Positions 16,878-25,303 of a stretch of DNA of 30,289 nt are shown here, piece after piece (positions within the stretch are counted from its first letter, which is position 1; the number at the start of each line of letters is the position of its first letter). The DNA lies in NCBI GenBank assembly GCA_964524145.1, contig CAZGCA010000074.1, forward strand, positions 1 through 30,289, written 5' to 3'. This DNA is from CAZGCA01 sp964524145 (lineage in GTDB: Bacteria > Hydrogenedentota > CAZGCA01). The notes under the pieces were generated by a model, which worked only from the letters and a program-made list of their open reading frames with translations, was not told the DNA's origin and did no database searches. The position numbers were made by a program, and so were the translations under genes.

Positions 16878-18311
16878 CTACATTTCCGGGATTCTCCACT
16901 CCTTTGGCGGCTCCCATCCTTCTGGAGGCAGAACTGAGGGGGTGACCCCTCCTTCGGGGCGAAGCGAACGGAATGTTCTCAGCCGCCCCAACAGATCTCT
17001 GACGACTTCCCGATGCGCTTCGGAGAGGTCTTTCGTCTCATTCGGGTCGTCCTTGATGCGGAACAGCCCAATCGAGACCTTATCGGCGGTCGATTCTCGA
17101 AGAATGGTTGGTCCGAGCCGGATCAACTTCCAGTCCGCTGTCGTAATGGACAACTGCTCCTGTTCGTCCGAACCGAGATAGGAGTACCAATCCCGTGCCG
17201 GTGCATGGGGTTCGCCACGGAAAACGTCGAGCATGTCCAATCCGTCCAACGCTTTGCCCGTGTATTCGCTTACGCCGCTGATGCGCTGCAACGTTGGGAA
17301 GACGTCAATGTAACCCATTATAGTGTTCACCCGCCGGCCGCTCCTGAGTCCTCGTGGCCACCGTATCGCCGCCGGCACGCGAATGCCGCCTTCGAGAAGC
17401 TGACCTTTCTGTCCGCGGAGCGGATCGTTGCTCGCGCCGGTCCCCACATGACCACCATTGTCGCTGAAGAACAAGACCAGCGTGTCGTCGGCAATCCCTT
17501 TGTCCTCAAGGGCCTGAAGGATACGGCCGATGCCGTCGTCCATACACGTGATCATAGCGGCATGGGCTGCTCGCGGCTTTTCGAGATGGGCGTAACGTTC
17601 CAGGTAGGGTTGCGGTGCCTGATTTGGTGCGTGCGGCGCGGAAAACGGGACGTAGAGAAAGAAGGGCCCACCGCTGCTCCCGTCGCGGATAAAGCGAACA
17701 GCTTCGCCAGCGACCAGGTCGGTTGCGTATCCCTTATCGTGGCTTGGCTCATATCCGCGGTGCCAGTCCAGCTCGCCGTTTCGAACATGGCTGAAGTAAT
17801 CGACGAAGCCATTGTAGTGGCCATAGAACTGTGTGAAACCGTGAGCGAGCGGATGGTACCTTCGTGCCGAATGCCCCAGGTGCCACTTGCCGAATATCGC
17901 CCGCCGTTTGTAGCCAGCCTCGGCCAGCATTTCCGGGAGGGTTTCCTCTTCGGGTGGCAGCCCGACTGTCTCCCACGGCCGGACGACGGTCCTCTGCATA
18001 CCGAACCGTATCGGATACCGCCCCGTCATAAGTCCCGCGCGCGTCGGCGAACAGAGCGGACAACTGTAGAACCGGTTCAGCTCGATCCCATCTTTCGCCA
18101 AACTGTCGATGTGCGGCGTGGCGATGTCGCTGCCGTGATAGCTGACATCGTTCCAGCCCAGGTCGTCGGCGACAATGATGACGATGTTGGGTTTTTCGCC
18201 CGGGGCGGATCCGCCAGAGTCTCTGGCTCCTGGGGTAGCGGGACGCGTCAACTCATCTCCCGCGAAAGCGGCACCAGCCGCCATTCGCTTCAGAAACTCT
18301 CTTCGTTCCAT
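16878..18311 (-). CDS. FGly-type sulfatase with Tat-like signal (S1)
   Basis: A 477-aa arylsulfatase / N-acetylgalactosamine-6-sulfatase-like enzyme. The N-terminus M-E-R-R-E-F-L-K-R-M followed by an Ala-rich segment is a twin-arginine signal, so export in folded form is expected. Metal ligands Asp49/Asp50 sit in V-A-D-D-L-G. The maturation motif is C-S-P-T-R with Cys87 as the residue converted to formylglycine. The G-K-W-H-L-G box and the F-F-S-D-N-G-G metal motif are intact. It should hydrolyse sulfate esters of a carbohydrate outside the cytoplasm. No formylglycine-generating enzyme or anSME lies in the window. Start ATG 18311 has GAGGAG upstream. It follows the Thr-type sulfatase homologue after a 196-bp gap and may have its own promoter. 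Confidence 0.92.
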   Translation of the reverse strand: MERREFLKRMAAGAAFAGDELTRPATPGARDSGGSAPGEKPNIVIIVADDLGWNDVSYHGSDIATPHIDSLAKDGIELNRFYSCPLCSPTRAGLMTGRYPIRFGMQRTVVRPWETVGLPPEEETLPEMLAEAGYKRRAIFGKWHLGHSARRYHPLAHGFTQFYGHYNGFVDYFSHVRNGELDWHRGYEPSHDKGYATDLVAGEAVRFIRDGSSGGPFFLYVPFSAPHAPNQAPQPYLERYAHLEKPRAAHAAMITCMDDGIGRILQALEDKGIADDTLVLFFSDNGGHVGTGASNDPLRGQKGQLLEGGIRVPAAIRWPRGLRSGRRVNTIMGYIDVFPTLQRISGVSEYTGKALDGLDMLDVFRGEPHAPARDWYSYLGSDEQEQLSITTADWKLIRLGPTILRESTADKVSIGLFRIKDDPNETKDLSEAHREVVRDLLGRLRTFRSLRPEGGVTPSVLPPEGWEPPKEWRIPEM

Positions 18312-18507
18312 TTCCGTGACTCCTCGGACTTCTCATCGTGATATCAGAGGGAACGTGAGGTGTGACAGATGTTGTTCATCGTGCGATACTGTCTGATGGG
18401 CCGCACATGTCCGGGTTTCGGTGACGATCTCGATCCCGTTGTTCGGATTTCGGTCATAGCGCATAGTGTAATAGCTGGGGAGCCTAGTCCCCTCCATTTG
18501 AAAGCCG

Positions 18508-19941
18508 TCACACACGTTTCCGTGGCGTGGCCCGCAGAAAGTTTTCGGGCCGCAGTCGAGTCGTGTCCATCCAGCGGTCAAGACCTGTGAGCTCGCTGGG
18601 GCCGGCTACTGTCCTCGTGATTTCCCCTCGTTCGAACCAGCCGACTACCTCCGGCGGGGTGTTGCGGCGGCGCAGCTCTTCAAGAAGCGCCCCGTGCAGA
18701 TCCCTCACGATGGAGGGGTGGTCCCCGGCAACGTTGCGCGTTTGACGCGGATCTCTCTCCAGGTCGTACAGTTCCTTCTCAGGACTCTTTGGCGACACGA
18801 TAAGGGTCCATCGGGGCGTGGTTACCGTGATCTCGCTCGCCCCGTAGGCCCCGGGCCGCATCCCGGTCAGCACCATCTCTCGACCTTCTCCTTCACCGCG
18901 CATCAGCGGAAGCACCGACGTTCCCGCAAGGCCCGAGAGCGGTTCGGCTCCCGCTAGCTCGAGGAGGGTCGCGGTGATATCGTGTGGCTGAATCAGCGCG
19001 TCCGATTTCATGCCCGCTCCCGTGCCGTCCGGCAGGCACGCCATGGTTACTACTCGTGTAATCTCCTCGTAAAGAGGCGGGCGTTTGTACGTCCAGCCTC
19101 GGTCACCGACGTACGCCCCGTGGTCCGAGAGCAACACCACAGCGGTATCCTTCTCGAGACCGAGCCGCCTGACCTTGCGCAGGAACCTGCCCAGGTAATG
19201 GTCGACCATAGTGGCTTTTGCCATGTAAAGAGTCCGCACTCGCTCGATCTCCGCAGCGGTGACTTGGTCAAAATCAGGGTAGAACAGCAGATCGTCGCCC
19301 TGGTATTCAGCGTCGTACATCTCGATGAACCGTTGCGGCGGATCCCAGGGCTCGTGCGGGTCGAAACAGTCTACCCACAGCAGGAACTTCTCGTGCCCTT
19401 TGAGCTGATCGAGAAACTCTCCTGCTGCCCGGAAGACCTTCGCACACTGCTCGTCTTTCTCGCCCCGGTAACGGCTGCGATTGCGCAAGTACTGCGCAAG
19501 GTAGGTCTCACGGATGTACGGCGCAAGTTTCTCGGGCTCGCAGTTGATCTCAGCCATTTCGGTGCCGGCATTCCACCGGTCCACCTCGGCACCGCGCACC
19601 ATGTGCCACGCGTGGAATGGCCGATCATAGCCGTAGCCGAAGTTGATCAGGTGAGGCGTGTCGTGAACCAATTGTGTCGCGTATCCCACATCCCACAGCC
19701 GCTTGGGGAACGTGTCAACATCCCACGGAAGCGGAGTCCATCCGTTAAAAGGATCCCCCGTGAGGCCCGTGAGTAGATCAAGTCGGTTTGGTATGGTGGG
19801 CCATGATGCGCAGTACGACCTTACAAAAGTTGTCGCCTTCCTGGCAAACCGGTCGATGTTCGGGGTTTTCGCGGGGCGCTCGCCGAGGAAGCCGAGACAG
19901 TCCCCACGAAACGTATCCATCATCACCACTACAATATTCAT
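18508..19941 (-). CDS. Cytoplasmic sulfatase-fold hydrolase with Thr at the FGly position (S2)
   Basis: A 477-aa member of the sulfatase/alkaline phosphatase superfamily, with no signal peptide. N-terminal metal motif M-M-D-T-F-R-G-D (Asp9) and C-terminal S-D-H-G motif are kept. The signature that reads C/S-x-P-S/T-R in sulfatases reads T49-I-P-N-R here, followed by the normal L-D-L-L-T-G. I checked codon 49 on the DNA: 19795-19797 gives ACC, Thr. The G-K-W-H box is replaced by H-D-T-P-H. Formylglycine cannot form from Thr, but Thr is the nucleophile in related NPP and phosphopentomutase enzymes, so a phospho- or phosphonate-ester substrate is possible. The start lies 29 bp after the stop of the related gene S3, so the two form an operon. 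'Sulfatase' would be a misleading name. Confidence 0.9.
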   Translation of the reverse strand: MNIVVVMMDTFRGDCLGFLGERPAKTPNIDRFARKATTFVRSYCASWPTIPNRLDLLTGLTGDPFNGWTPLPWDVDTFPKRLWDVGYATQLVHDTPHLINFGYGYDRPFHAWHMVRGAEVDRWNAGTEMAEINCEPEKLAPYIRETYLAQYLRNRSRYRGEKDEQCAKVFRAAGEFLDQLKGHEKFLLWVDCFDPHEPWDPPQRFIEMYDAEYQGDDLLFYPDFDQVTAAEIERVRTLYMAKATMVDHYLGRFLRKVRRLGLEKDTAVVLLSDHGAYVGDRGWTYKRPPLYEEITRVVTMACLPDGTGAGMKSDALIQPHDITATLLELAGAEPLSGLAGTSVLPLMRGEGEGREMVLTGMRPGAYGASEITVTTPRWTLIVSPKSPEKELYDLERDPRQTRNVAGDHPSIVRDLHGALLEELRRRNTPPEVVGWFERGEITRTVAGPSELTGLDRWMDTTRLRPENFLRATPRKRV

Positions 19942-19970
19942 TACACAACCCCCTATGGATTCGCCCGCCG

Positions 19971-21422
19971 CTACTTCCTCCGGAAGACTTCGAATCGCCG
20001 ATGGAGATACTCGATGTTCGGAGGGTAGACGCGAATGGCGCCCAGCTCGTTCATCTGTGCGGGTAGCGACTGGTTGAGAACGGTCTCGATACGACGTCGT
20101 TGCTTCGCCACAACCTGTGGATGCTCAGAGACAACGTCGTGTTTCTCATCCGGGTCAGCAGCGAGGTCAAAGAGTCTGTGTCCCGAGGGGTCTTCATTAA
20201 CATCGACGTGCGGTGCAGCTATATAGTTCCACCGTTTATCACGCACCGATACGTACCCCTGCGCAAACCCATCCGCCCAGCCGGCCCAACCTATCACAAC
20301 GTGGTCCCTTATCGAATCGGTCTCGCCGGTCACAAGAGGCCAGACGTCTGTGCCCTCGACCTCGTGAGGAATACCCAGCAGTGAAAGCATTGTGGGCATG
20401 ACATCGTGGCTTTGCACAAAAGCATCCACCTTCTTCTCCCGAGGACCATCGGGGTGGCGCATGAGGTGTACCATCCCGGTGTTGTATGCATACAAAGCCT
20501 CGGGCCCCTTGCCGAAACCGCCGTGGTCCATCACTTGCGTGCCGTGGTCGGACACCACCACCACCAGCGTGTTGTCCATCAGGCCCAGGTCCGTCATCCG
20601 GTTGAAAAATGCTCCCACCCATTTGTCCACGAACGTGACCTCCCCGAAGTAGAGCGCCTTCACCCGTTCCCGCTCCGGCTGAGTCATCTCGGGACCCGCG
20701 AGATGCGGCCAGATAAAGTCCTTGCCGTCGTAGTCCGGTGCATACCTGTCCGCATACGCTGCAGGCGGATCCCACGGTTCATGCGGGTCAAAGCTGTCCA
20801 CCCAGAGGAAGAACGGCTGGTTTGGCGTGTTGTGCTCGATCCAGTCGATGGCCGTTCGGAAAACGCGCCCGCAGAAGTAGTCTTCCTCGCGCCGGCGGTC
20901 GCGGGTGTTGAACAGGTACTGTATCATCCCCGCGTTCGCCTCGAGGTTCTCCAGGTCCCGGACGTGGCGGGACATGCGGTCTTTCACCTCATCCACGGAA
21001 CCGAACCGCCAGGTATCGACTTCCTGGCCGCGGATAAAGTCCCAGGATGCGAACCCGCGTGTGTAGTTCATCGTTGGCCTGAACATGTGATAGGTGTCGG
21101 CGACGAGGCCGGTAAGGTACCCGTGGCTGATGAGTATCTCGGACAGCGTGTCCTGGTCAGGCGGTATCTTGTGCCAGCCCGCGGCGTAGTGCCAGTGTCC
21201 TCGACGGTCGAAGTTGTACCGCCACGGAAACGACCGGCGGCCCGTAAACAGTGCTCGGCGAATCTGCAGCGTCGGCTGCCCCTCGCCGAAGGTTTGCGCG
21301 AAGTCAACGCTCTCGCGTTCAAACGCGTCAAGGTTCGGCGTATCAACGAAGCTTAGCTTCTGTCCGGGTCCGATAATATCGGCCCGAAACGTGTCGAGAC
21401 AAACACAGACAAGGTTCATCAT
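19971..21422 (-). CDS. Cytoplasmic sulfatase-fold hydrolase with Thr at the FGly position (S3)
   Basis: A 483-aa protein from ATG 21422, chosen because GGAGG lies 8-9 nt upstream. The open frame continues to 21992, but that extension has no coding character and runs over the opposite-strand AMP-ligase start. It is related to S2 (18508-19941): both share C/M-x-D-T-F-R-x-D at the start, V-D-x-F-D-P-H-E-P-W-D-P-P, R-G-x-E-V-D-x-W and S-D-H-G. At the formylglycine position it has T51-L-Q-I-R followed by A-L-F-T-G, so Cys/Ser is again Thr and the Pro of the signature is Gln. The sulfatase G-K-W-H box reads A-D-T-Y-H. There is no signal peptide. It should use Thr51 directly if active. It is first in the S3-S2 pair and divergent from the AMP-binding gene. 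Confidence 0.9.
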   Translation of the reverse strand: MMNLVCVCLDTFRADIIGPGQKLSFVDTPNLDAFERESVDFAQTFGEGQPTLQIRRALFTGRRSFPWRYNFDRRGHWHYAAGWHKIPPDQDTLSEILISHGYLTGLVADTYHMFRPTMNYTRGFASWDFIRGQEVDTWRFGSVDEVKDRMSRHVRDLENLEANAGMIQYLFNTRDRRREEDYFCGRVFRTAIDWIEHNTPNQPFFLWVDSFDPHEPWDPPAAYADRYAPDYDGKDFIWPHLAGPEMTQPERERVKALYFGEVTFVDKWVGAFFNRMTDLGLMDNTLVVVVSDHGTQVMDHGGFGKGPEALYAYNTGMVHLMRHPDGPREKKVDAFVQSHDVMPTMLSLLGIPHEVEGTDVWPLVTGETDSIRDHVVIGWAGWADGFAQGYVSVRDKRWNYIAAPHVDVNEDPSGHRLFDLAADPDEKHDVVSEHPQVVAKQRRRIETVLNQSLPAQMNELGAIRVYPPNIEYLHRRFEVFRRK

Positions 21423-21743
21423 GGTTCCACTCCTCCGTTGTCGCCCGTAGAGGCGGGACCCATCACGACGGGACGTTCGATTCTCTACAGTATCACACCC
21501 AGCCTTGAAACACAAAAACATACGTCTCGTCAAGGGTGTGACAATCGGTGATGTCCTTTGATATGCTACTCTCTGCAGACATTCGTGGGCGACACGTACT
21601 GTGACTGTTTGGATATCCGGGCCGCTTCGGTAAGGGCGTGAATGAGGTCTTTCGAAGTTGCTCGATCTCTGACATCGAGGAGGAAGCACACTCACGGGTG
21701 CCTCGAGCCTCGTCGAGAACCAGATGGAGGAGGTGGCTGAACC
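21423..21743. other. Divergent intergenic region between S3 and the AMP-binding gene
   Basis: This 321-bp stretch should contain the divergent promoters of the S3-S2 operon (minus) and of the PaaK-like gene (plus). Only the two ribosome binding sites at its edges (GGAGG near 21431; GGAGGAGG at about 21726-21733) are clear. I could not fix a -10/-35 pair or a palindromic operator with confidence. Confidence 0.4.
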
Positions 21744-23135
21744 ATGGGACGTAAGAACACTCCGGCAACTGACGACGTCTATCATTTGACCAGGGAAGAG
21801 CTGTGCGCAGTCAGAGAACGCAGACTGCGCAGGCAGGTTGAGCTGTGCTACAACTACAGCAAGGCGTACCGCGCGATGTTCGAGCGCGAAGTGCTGGCGC
21901 CGAGCGACATCCAGACGCTTGACGATCTTGCTAGACTGCCATTGACGCACAAGGCGGATTACATGAAGGATCCGGAATCCTACCGCCTCCACTTCCCGGA
22001 CGATGCTCCGGTGACCGCTTACGAGCGGATATTATGGGACATAACATGTACCACCGGAACGACCCTTGGCAGACCGAGTCCCTTCTACAACACGACCCAC
22101 GACTACCTTGCCATCCTGGAAGCGCTTCGAGGGACGAGCCAGATAGCGGGCCTGACCTCCGGCGACACGGTGGCGAACATCTTTCCTCTCTCGGTTGTAC
22201 CGCACATCGGATACCTTCGGGCCAAGGATTTCCCCACCATGGTGGGTGCGCGGACGTTTGCGACACTGACAGGTGCAACGTACCCTGACTATCCGGTTAA
22301 CCGCAGTCTGGATGAAGCCCTCTCGCTGGTCGAGCGAAACCGTGCCACGGTCCTCGTAGGTATCGCGTCGTACGTGCGGCGAATGATAATGCGTGCCGAG
22401 GAGGTTGGCGCCGATCTCTCAGCAGTGAGACAGTGCCAGGTGCTTGGCGAAGGTGCTCCCCCGGGCATGCGCGACGACATGCGGCGGCGGCTGAGAAACG
22501 TCGGCGCATCCGACTCGGTCTTCATCAACAACGGGTACGGTTTCACGGAACTGCAGGGTTCCTGCGTAGAGTGCACCGAGTTCAGCGGTAATCACATACC
22601 GGCACCCGATCAGTTCTACTTCGAGATTGTCGACGAGGAGACCGGAGAGCCGATGCCTGAAGGCGAGGAGGGGCTCGTGGTAGTGACCCACCTCGACAGG
22701 CGCGGAACGGTGCTGCTCCGGTATGTGGTCGGCGACATAGCCTCCTTCTCCGAGGAACCGTGTCCGCATTGCGGACGCCGGGGCGGCAGGATCACGGGGC
22801 AACCCATGCGCACACACGACCTCATCAACCTCAAAGGCACGTTGATCAACCCCCAGACACTCCTGCACACATTGGCGGGAGTCGACGGGATCGAGGAGTA
22901 TCAGGTCGTTCTGCGGAAAGAGGACCCGACAGACCCGTATTCTCTCGACAAGATGACCGTGCGCATCGCTCTGGCCGATGGCGTCGACCCGGCAAGGACC
23001 GAACGAGTGGTGGCTTCGACCGTCAAGAACACCACAGAAGTGTCCGCCGAGGTCGAGTTTGCAGAGAAGACGGACATCTTCGATCCCACAACGAGCCTTA
23101 AGTGCGTGCGCGTTGTCGACGAGCGCCCCAGCTAA
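21744..23135 (+). CDS. PaaK-like AMP-binding enzyme (phenylacetate-CoA-ligase family)
   Basis: A 463-aa ANL-superfamily adenylate-forming enzyme of the PaaK-like branch, cytoplasmic. The ATP-binding loop is T-T-G-T-T-L-G-R-P (103-111), the adenine motif is Y-G-F-T-E (265-269) and the R-Y-V-V-G-D hinge is at 326-331. The C-terminal lid contains N-L-K-G-T-L-I-N-P. A PaaK-type zinc site is suggested by C277, H284 and the pair C340-P-H-C343. Members form acyl-AMP and usually acyl-CoA from aryl or other carboxylic acids. Start ATG 21744 has GGAGGAGG upstream. It is the only plus-strand gene in the sulfatase locus and is divergent from S3. Its acid substrate is unknown; an aromatic acid released from a glycan ester, or an unrelated acid, are both possible. 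Confidence 0.88.
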   Translation: MGRKNTPATDDVYHLTREELCAVRERRLRRQVELCYNYSKAYRAMFEREVLAPSDIQTLDDLARLPLTHKADYMKDPESYRLHFPDDAPVTAYERILWDITCTTGTTLGRPSPFYNTTHDYLAILEALRGTSQIAGLTSGDTVANIFPLSVVPHIGYLRAKDFPTMVGARTFATLTGATYPDYPVNRSLDEALSLVERNRATVLVGIASYVRRMIMRAEEVGADLSAVRQCQVLGEGAPPGMRDDMRRRLRNVGASDSVFINNGYGFTELQGSCVECTEFSGNHIPAPDQFYFEIVDEETGEPMPEGEEGLVVVTHLDRRGTVLLRYVVGDIASFSEEPCPHCGRRGGRITGQPMRTHDLINLKGTLINPQTLLHTLAGVDGIEEYQVVLRKEDPTDPYSLDKMTVRIALADGVDPARTERVVASTVKNTTEVSAEVEFAEKTDIFDPTTSLKCVRVVDERPS

Positions 23136-23222
23136 CCGGTGTCCCGGCACTCGGTAGGCTGGAGAGGCGCAGGAAATCCTCGACGACACGGAGGGAATCG
23201 CCTGACACGCAAGTTTGCCGTA

Positions 23223-23507
23223 TCAGATGGATATTTGGGAGACTAACGAGCGCAAGTCATCATCACGCACAAGGTGCTTGTTCTTACCGTGCGTGCTCCA
23301 TTTCTCATCCGGGAAAGCTCCTACCGTGCACGAGGAGAAGTCGTCCTGAAAGAGGAGCCCAGGAGGGACACCACCCGCAGCCGCCCGCGGTACTGCCTCG
23401 GCCTCACACCGTAACCCAGCATAGAACGCGCACAACACCGCACCCGCTGTGAGGCAGAGCCTCTTTCGTAGGAGGCGGCGCAGCGTGTCGATTCCCCACG
23501 CCTTCAT
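23223..23507 (-). CDS. Short secreted protein, probably the N-terminal remnant of a larger one
   Basis: A 94-aa frame starting 25 bp downstream of the S4 sulfatase stop. Residues 1-32 look like a signal peptide (basic start, then L-C-L-T-A-G-A-V-L-C-A-F-Y-A). The mature part contains L-L-F-Q-D-D-F-S-S, the usual opening of concanavalin-A/LamG-like secreted domains, but stops about 50 residues later, whereas such domains need 150 or more. I therefore read it as a 3'-truncated gene rather than a complete small protein. The ribosome binding site is weak. It is convergent with the AMP-binding gene (87-bp gap), where the missing part would have been. Confidence 0.45.
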   Translation of the reverse strand: MKAWGIDTLRRLLRKRLCLTAGAVLCAFYAGLRCEAEAVPRAAAGGVPPGLLFQDDFSSCTVGAFPDEKWSTHGKNKHLVRDDDLRSLVSQISI

Positions 23508-23532
23508 TTCTCATCTTTCCGCTCTGACGCAT

Positions 23533-24954
23533 TCACGGTTGGCCGATTCTGCCCTGGGGTCGGCAGTTCTTGCCCGGACGTTTCGTGCGGTCATCGCCAA
23601 TATCGTCCCGGATCTTTTCCGCCAGCGCACGCAAACGCACTGCAACCGCAGGACGCTCGGCGATCACGTTCTCCGTCTCGCCGATGTCGGCCTCGAGGTT
23701 GTAGAGTGCGGCGACTTCCCGCCGGCGCGTTCCCTCAAATACCAACTTCCACTCTCCGCTTCGCACAGCCCGGAGATTGTTCCCGGTGTAGTAGTAAAAC
23801 GCCTCGTGAGGGCTTCTCGCCCCGGCAGCCCCGGCCATCAGCGGCCAGATGTCTTTACCGTCGATGATGCGGTCGCTGGGCGGTTCTGTGCCGGCCAATC
23901 TCGCCATGGTCGGTAGCAGATCCATCGTCGTCGCCATCTCGGAACAGACCGCGCCCGCGGGAATCCTGCCGGGCCAGCGCATGATGCACGGCACGCGAAA
24001 ACCGCCTTCGTACATGGTGCCTTTGCCGGCACGGAGCGGAAGCGCCGAACCGCCGTGTTTGCCGCGCTGCAACCACGGGCCGTTATCAGTGGTGAATACC
24101 ACCAGCGTGTTGTCGGCCAGCCCGAGCCGGGCTAACGTGTCAAGTATCTGCCCCGCGCTCCAGTCGATGCATTCGATCACGTCGCCATACAATCCCCCCG
24201 CGGACTTGCCCCGGAACCGCTCGGAAACGTAGAGAGGTACGTGCGGCATGGTGTGCGGCAGATACAGGAAGAATGGACGGCCCTTGTTTTCACTGATGAA
24301 CCTGATTGCTTCGTCCGTGTACCGTTCAGTGAGCCGGCTTTGATCGGGATTCTCCTCGATGATGTTCTCGTCGCGTATCAGCGGAAGAGGCGGGTATCGG
24401 CGCGGATTGGTCTCTGGACGCATGTCGTTGCTGTATGGCAGACCGAAGTAGTGGGCGAAGCCGTGTCGCGTCGGGAGAAACGGCGGTAGGTGACCCAGAT
24501 GCCATTTGCCGATGCACATCGTCGCATAGCCCTGTCCTTTCAGAATCTCGGCGATGGTGATCTCATCTGGATTGATGCCAATCCTCGTGTTCGGGAAGAG
24601 CACATGGGGCAGGCTCACGCGGCGGGGATAACACCCGGTCATGAGGGCGGCACGCGACGGCGTGCAGACGGATGCCGCCACGTAGAAGTCGGTGAACTTC
24701 AAGCCCTCCGCCGCCATCTTGTCCAGGTGCGGGGTCTTGATGGTCGGCGAACCGTAGCATCCGAGATCGTTGTAGCCCTGGTCATCCGTGAAGATGATTA
24801 CGAAGTTGGGCAGCTTGGTATTCACTCGTGGGGCTGCGCCGGAGGCTTTCGAGCTCCGTGACAGTATCAACGCCGCGCCGCCAGCTCCTGCAAACTCCAA
24901 GAACCGCCTGCGGTCTACCAGAGTTCCTGCGGGTTTTGTGTTTCCCTTATCCAT
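23533..24954 (-). CDS. FGly-type sulfatase with Tat-like signal (S4)
   Basis: A 473-aa arylsulfatase-like enzyme. The N-terminus carries D-R-R-R-F-L-E-F followed by a Gly/Ala-rich hydrophobic stretch (residues 14-32), a twin-arginine signal. Metal ligands Asp57/Asp58 are in F-T-D-D-Q-G; the maturation motif is C-T-P-S-R with Cys97 as the formylglycine precursor. The box G-K-W-H-L-G and the motif F-T-T-D-N-G-P complete a normal active site. It should remove sulfate from a carbohydrate in the periplasm or outside. Start ATG 24954 has AAGGAGGAG upstream. It stands apart from S1 and the S2/S3 pair, and a short secreted remnant follows it. Enzyme maturation must be encoded elsewhere. Confidence 0.92.
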   Translation of the reverse strand: MDKGNTKPAGTLVDRRRFLEFAGAGGAALILSRSSKASGAAPRVNTKLPNFVIIFTDDQGYNDLGCYGSPTIKTPHLDKMAAEGLKFTDFYVAASVCTPSRAALMTGCYPRRVSLPHVLFPNTRIGINPDEITIAEILKGQGYATMCIGKWHLGHLPPFLPTRHGFAHYFGLPYSNDMRPETNPRRYPPLPLIRDENIIEENPDQSRLTERYTDEAIRFISENKGRPFFLYLPHTMPHVPLYVSERFRGKSAGGLYGDVIECIDWSAGQILDTLARLGLADNTLVVFTTDNGPWLQRGKHGGSALPLRAGKGTMYEGGFRVPCIMRWPGRIPAGAVCSEMATTMDLLPTMARLAGTEPPSDRIIDGKDIWPLMAGAAGARSPHEAFYYYTGNNLRAVRSGEWKLVFEGTRRREVAALYNLEADIGETENVIAERPAVAVRLRALAEKIRDDIGDDRTKRPGKNCRPQGRIGQP

Positions 24955-25124
24955 CCCACTCCTCCTTCTCTACTCTCCTGCAAGTCTGCCAAGCCGATTC
25001 ATGGACGCAGCCCGGGCCAAGCCTGACATTCCGCGAGCCGCAGCGATGCGGTGTGCTCTTTCTGAGTGCGCCACCCGGGGTGAAGACCGATTGCCTCTTT
25101 CAACGTGAAGTTGTCTTCTTTGTT
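24955..25124. other. Upstream region of the S4 sulfatase
   Basis: It should contain the S4 promoter on the minus strand, but no promoter elements stand out. Overlapping short plus-strand frames have no support. Confidence 0.35.
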
Positions 25125-25172
25125 CTAAGCGCAAATCACCCCACACTGGCTTGCTTCTGCTTCCTGCTTCAT
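25125..25172 (-). CDS. 15-codon ORF behind stem-loop leader copy B
   Basis: A very short frame, MKQEAEASQCGVICA, from ATG 25172 to TAG 25127-25125. It has a strong ribosome binding site (GGAGGT, 4 nt from the ATG). It mirrors the MKQE start of the ORF at 192-338, and both follow the same leader. It may be a leader peptide or the stump of a gene interrupted here. Length alone gives no support; the conserved leader and start are the only argument. Confidence 0.2.
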   Translation of the reverse strand: MKQEAEASQCGVICA

Positions 25173-25303
25173 GGTCACCTCCATTTCTCTCCGATGCTCC
25201 ACTGTACCATGAAGCCGAACCGGTTGGTAAGTCCTTCCGGGCTACGCCCTCCAGGACTTACCAACTCTCACCACCTGCCAGTAGTCCATCTGTCCCAAAT
25301 GTG
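25160..25303 (-). repeat. Duplicated stem-loop leader, copy B
   Basis: Homologue of 326-459, same orientation, about 24.8 kb away. The 12-bp stem is TTGGTAAGTCCT (25224-25235) with AGGACTTACCAA (25253-25264) and again pairs perfectly. Compared with copy A, two stem positions differ and both are compensated on the other arm. The 17-nt loop is unchanged. A second inverted repeat, GCTTCATGG (25166-25174) with CCATGAAGC (25207-25215), covers the start codon of the 15-codon ORF. The copy ends about 110 bp before the left end of the insertion sequence. Confidence 0.7.

Noticed and set aside
17013..18341. Plus-strand frame of 442 codons
   Set aside because: Antisense shadow of the S1 sulfatase, without domain features.
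21423..21992. N-terminal extension of the S3 frame to 673 aa
   Set aside because: The extension lacks protein-like character, overlaps the start of the divergent AMP-binding gene, and a strong ribosome binding site precedes ATG 21422.
22419..23189. Minus-strand frame of 256 codons
   Set aside because: Antisense to the C-terminal half of the PaaK-like gene, no motifs.
326..25303. The two leader copies as ends of one 25-kb composite mobile element
   Set aside because: They are diverged direct repeats, carry no transposase of their own and show no target duplication; a multi-copy leader family is simpler.
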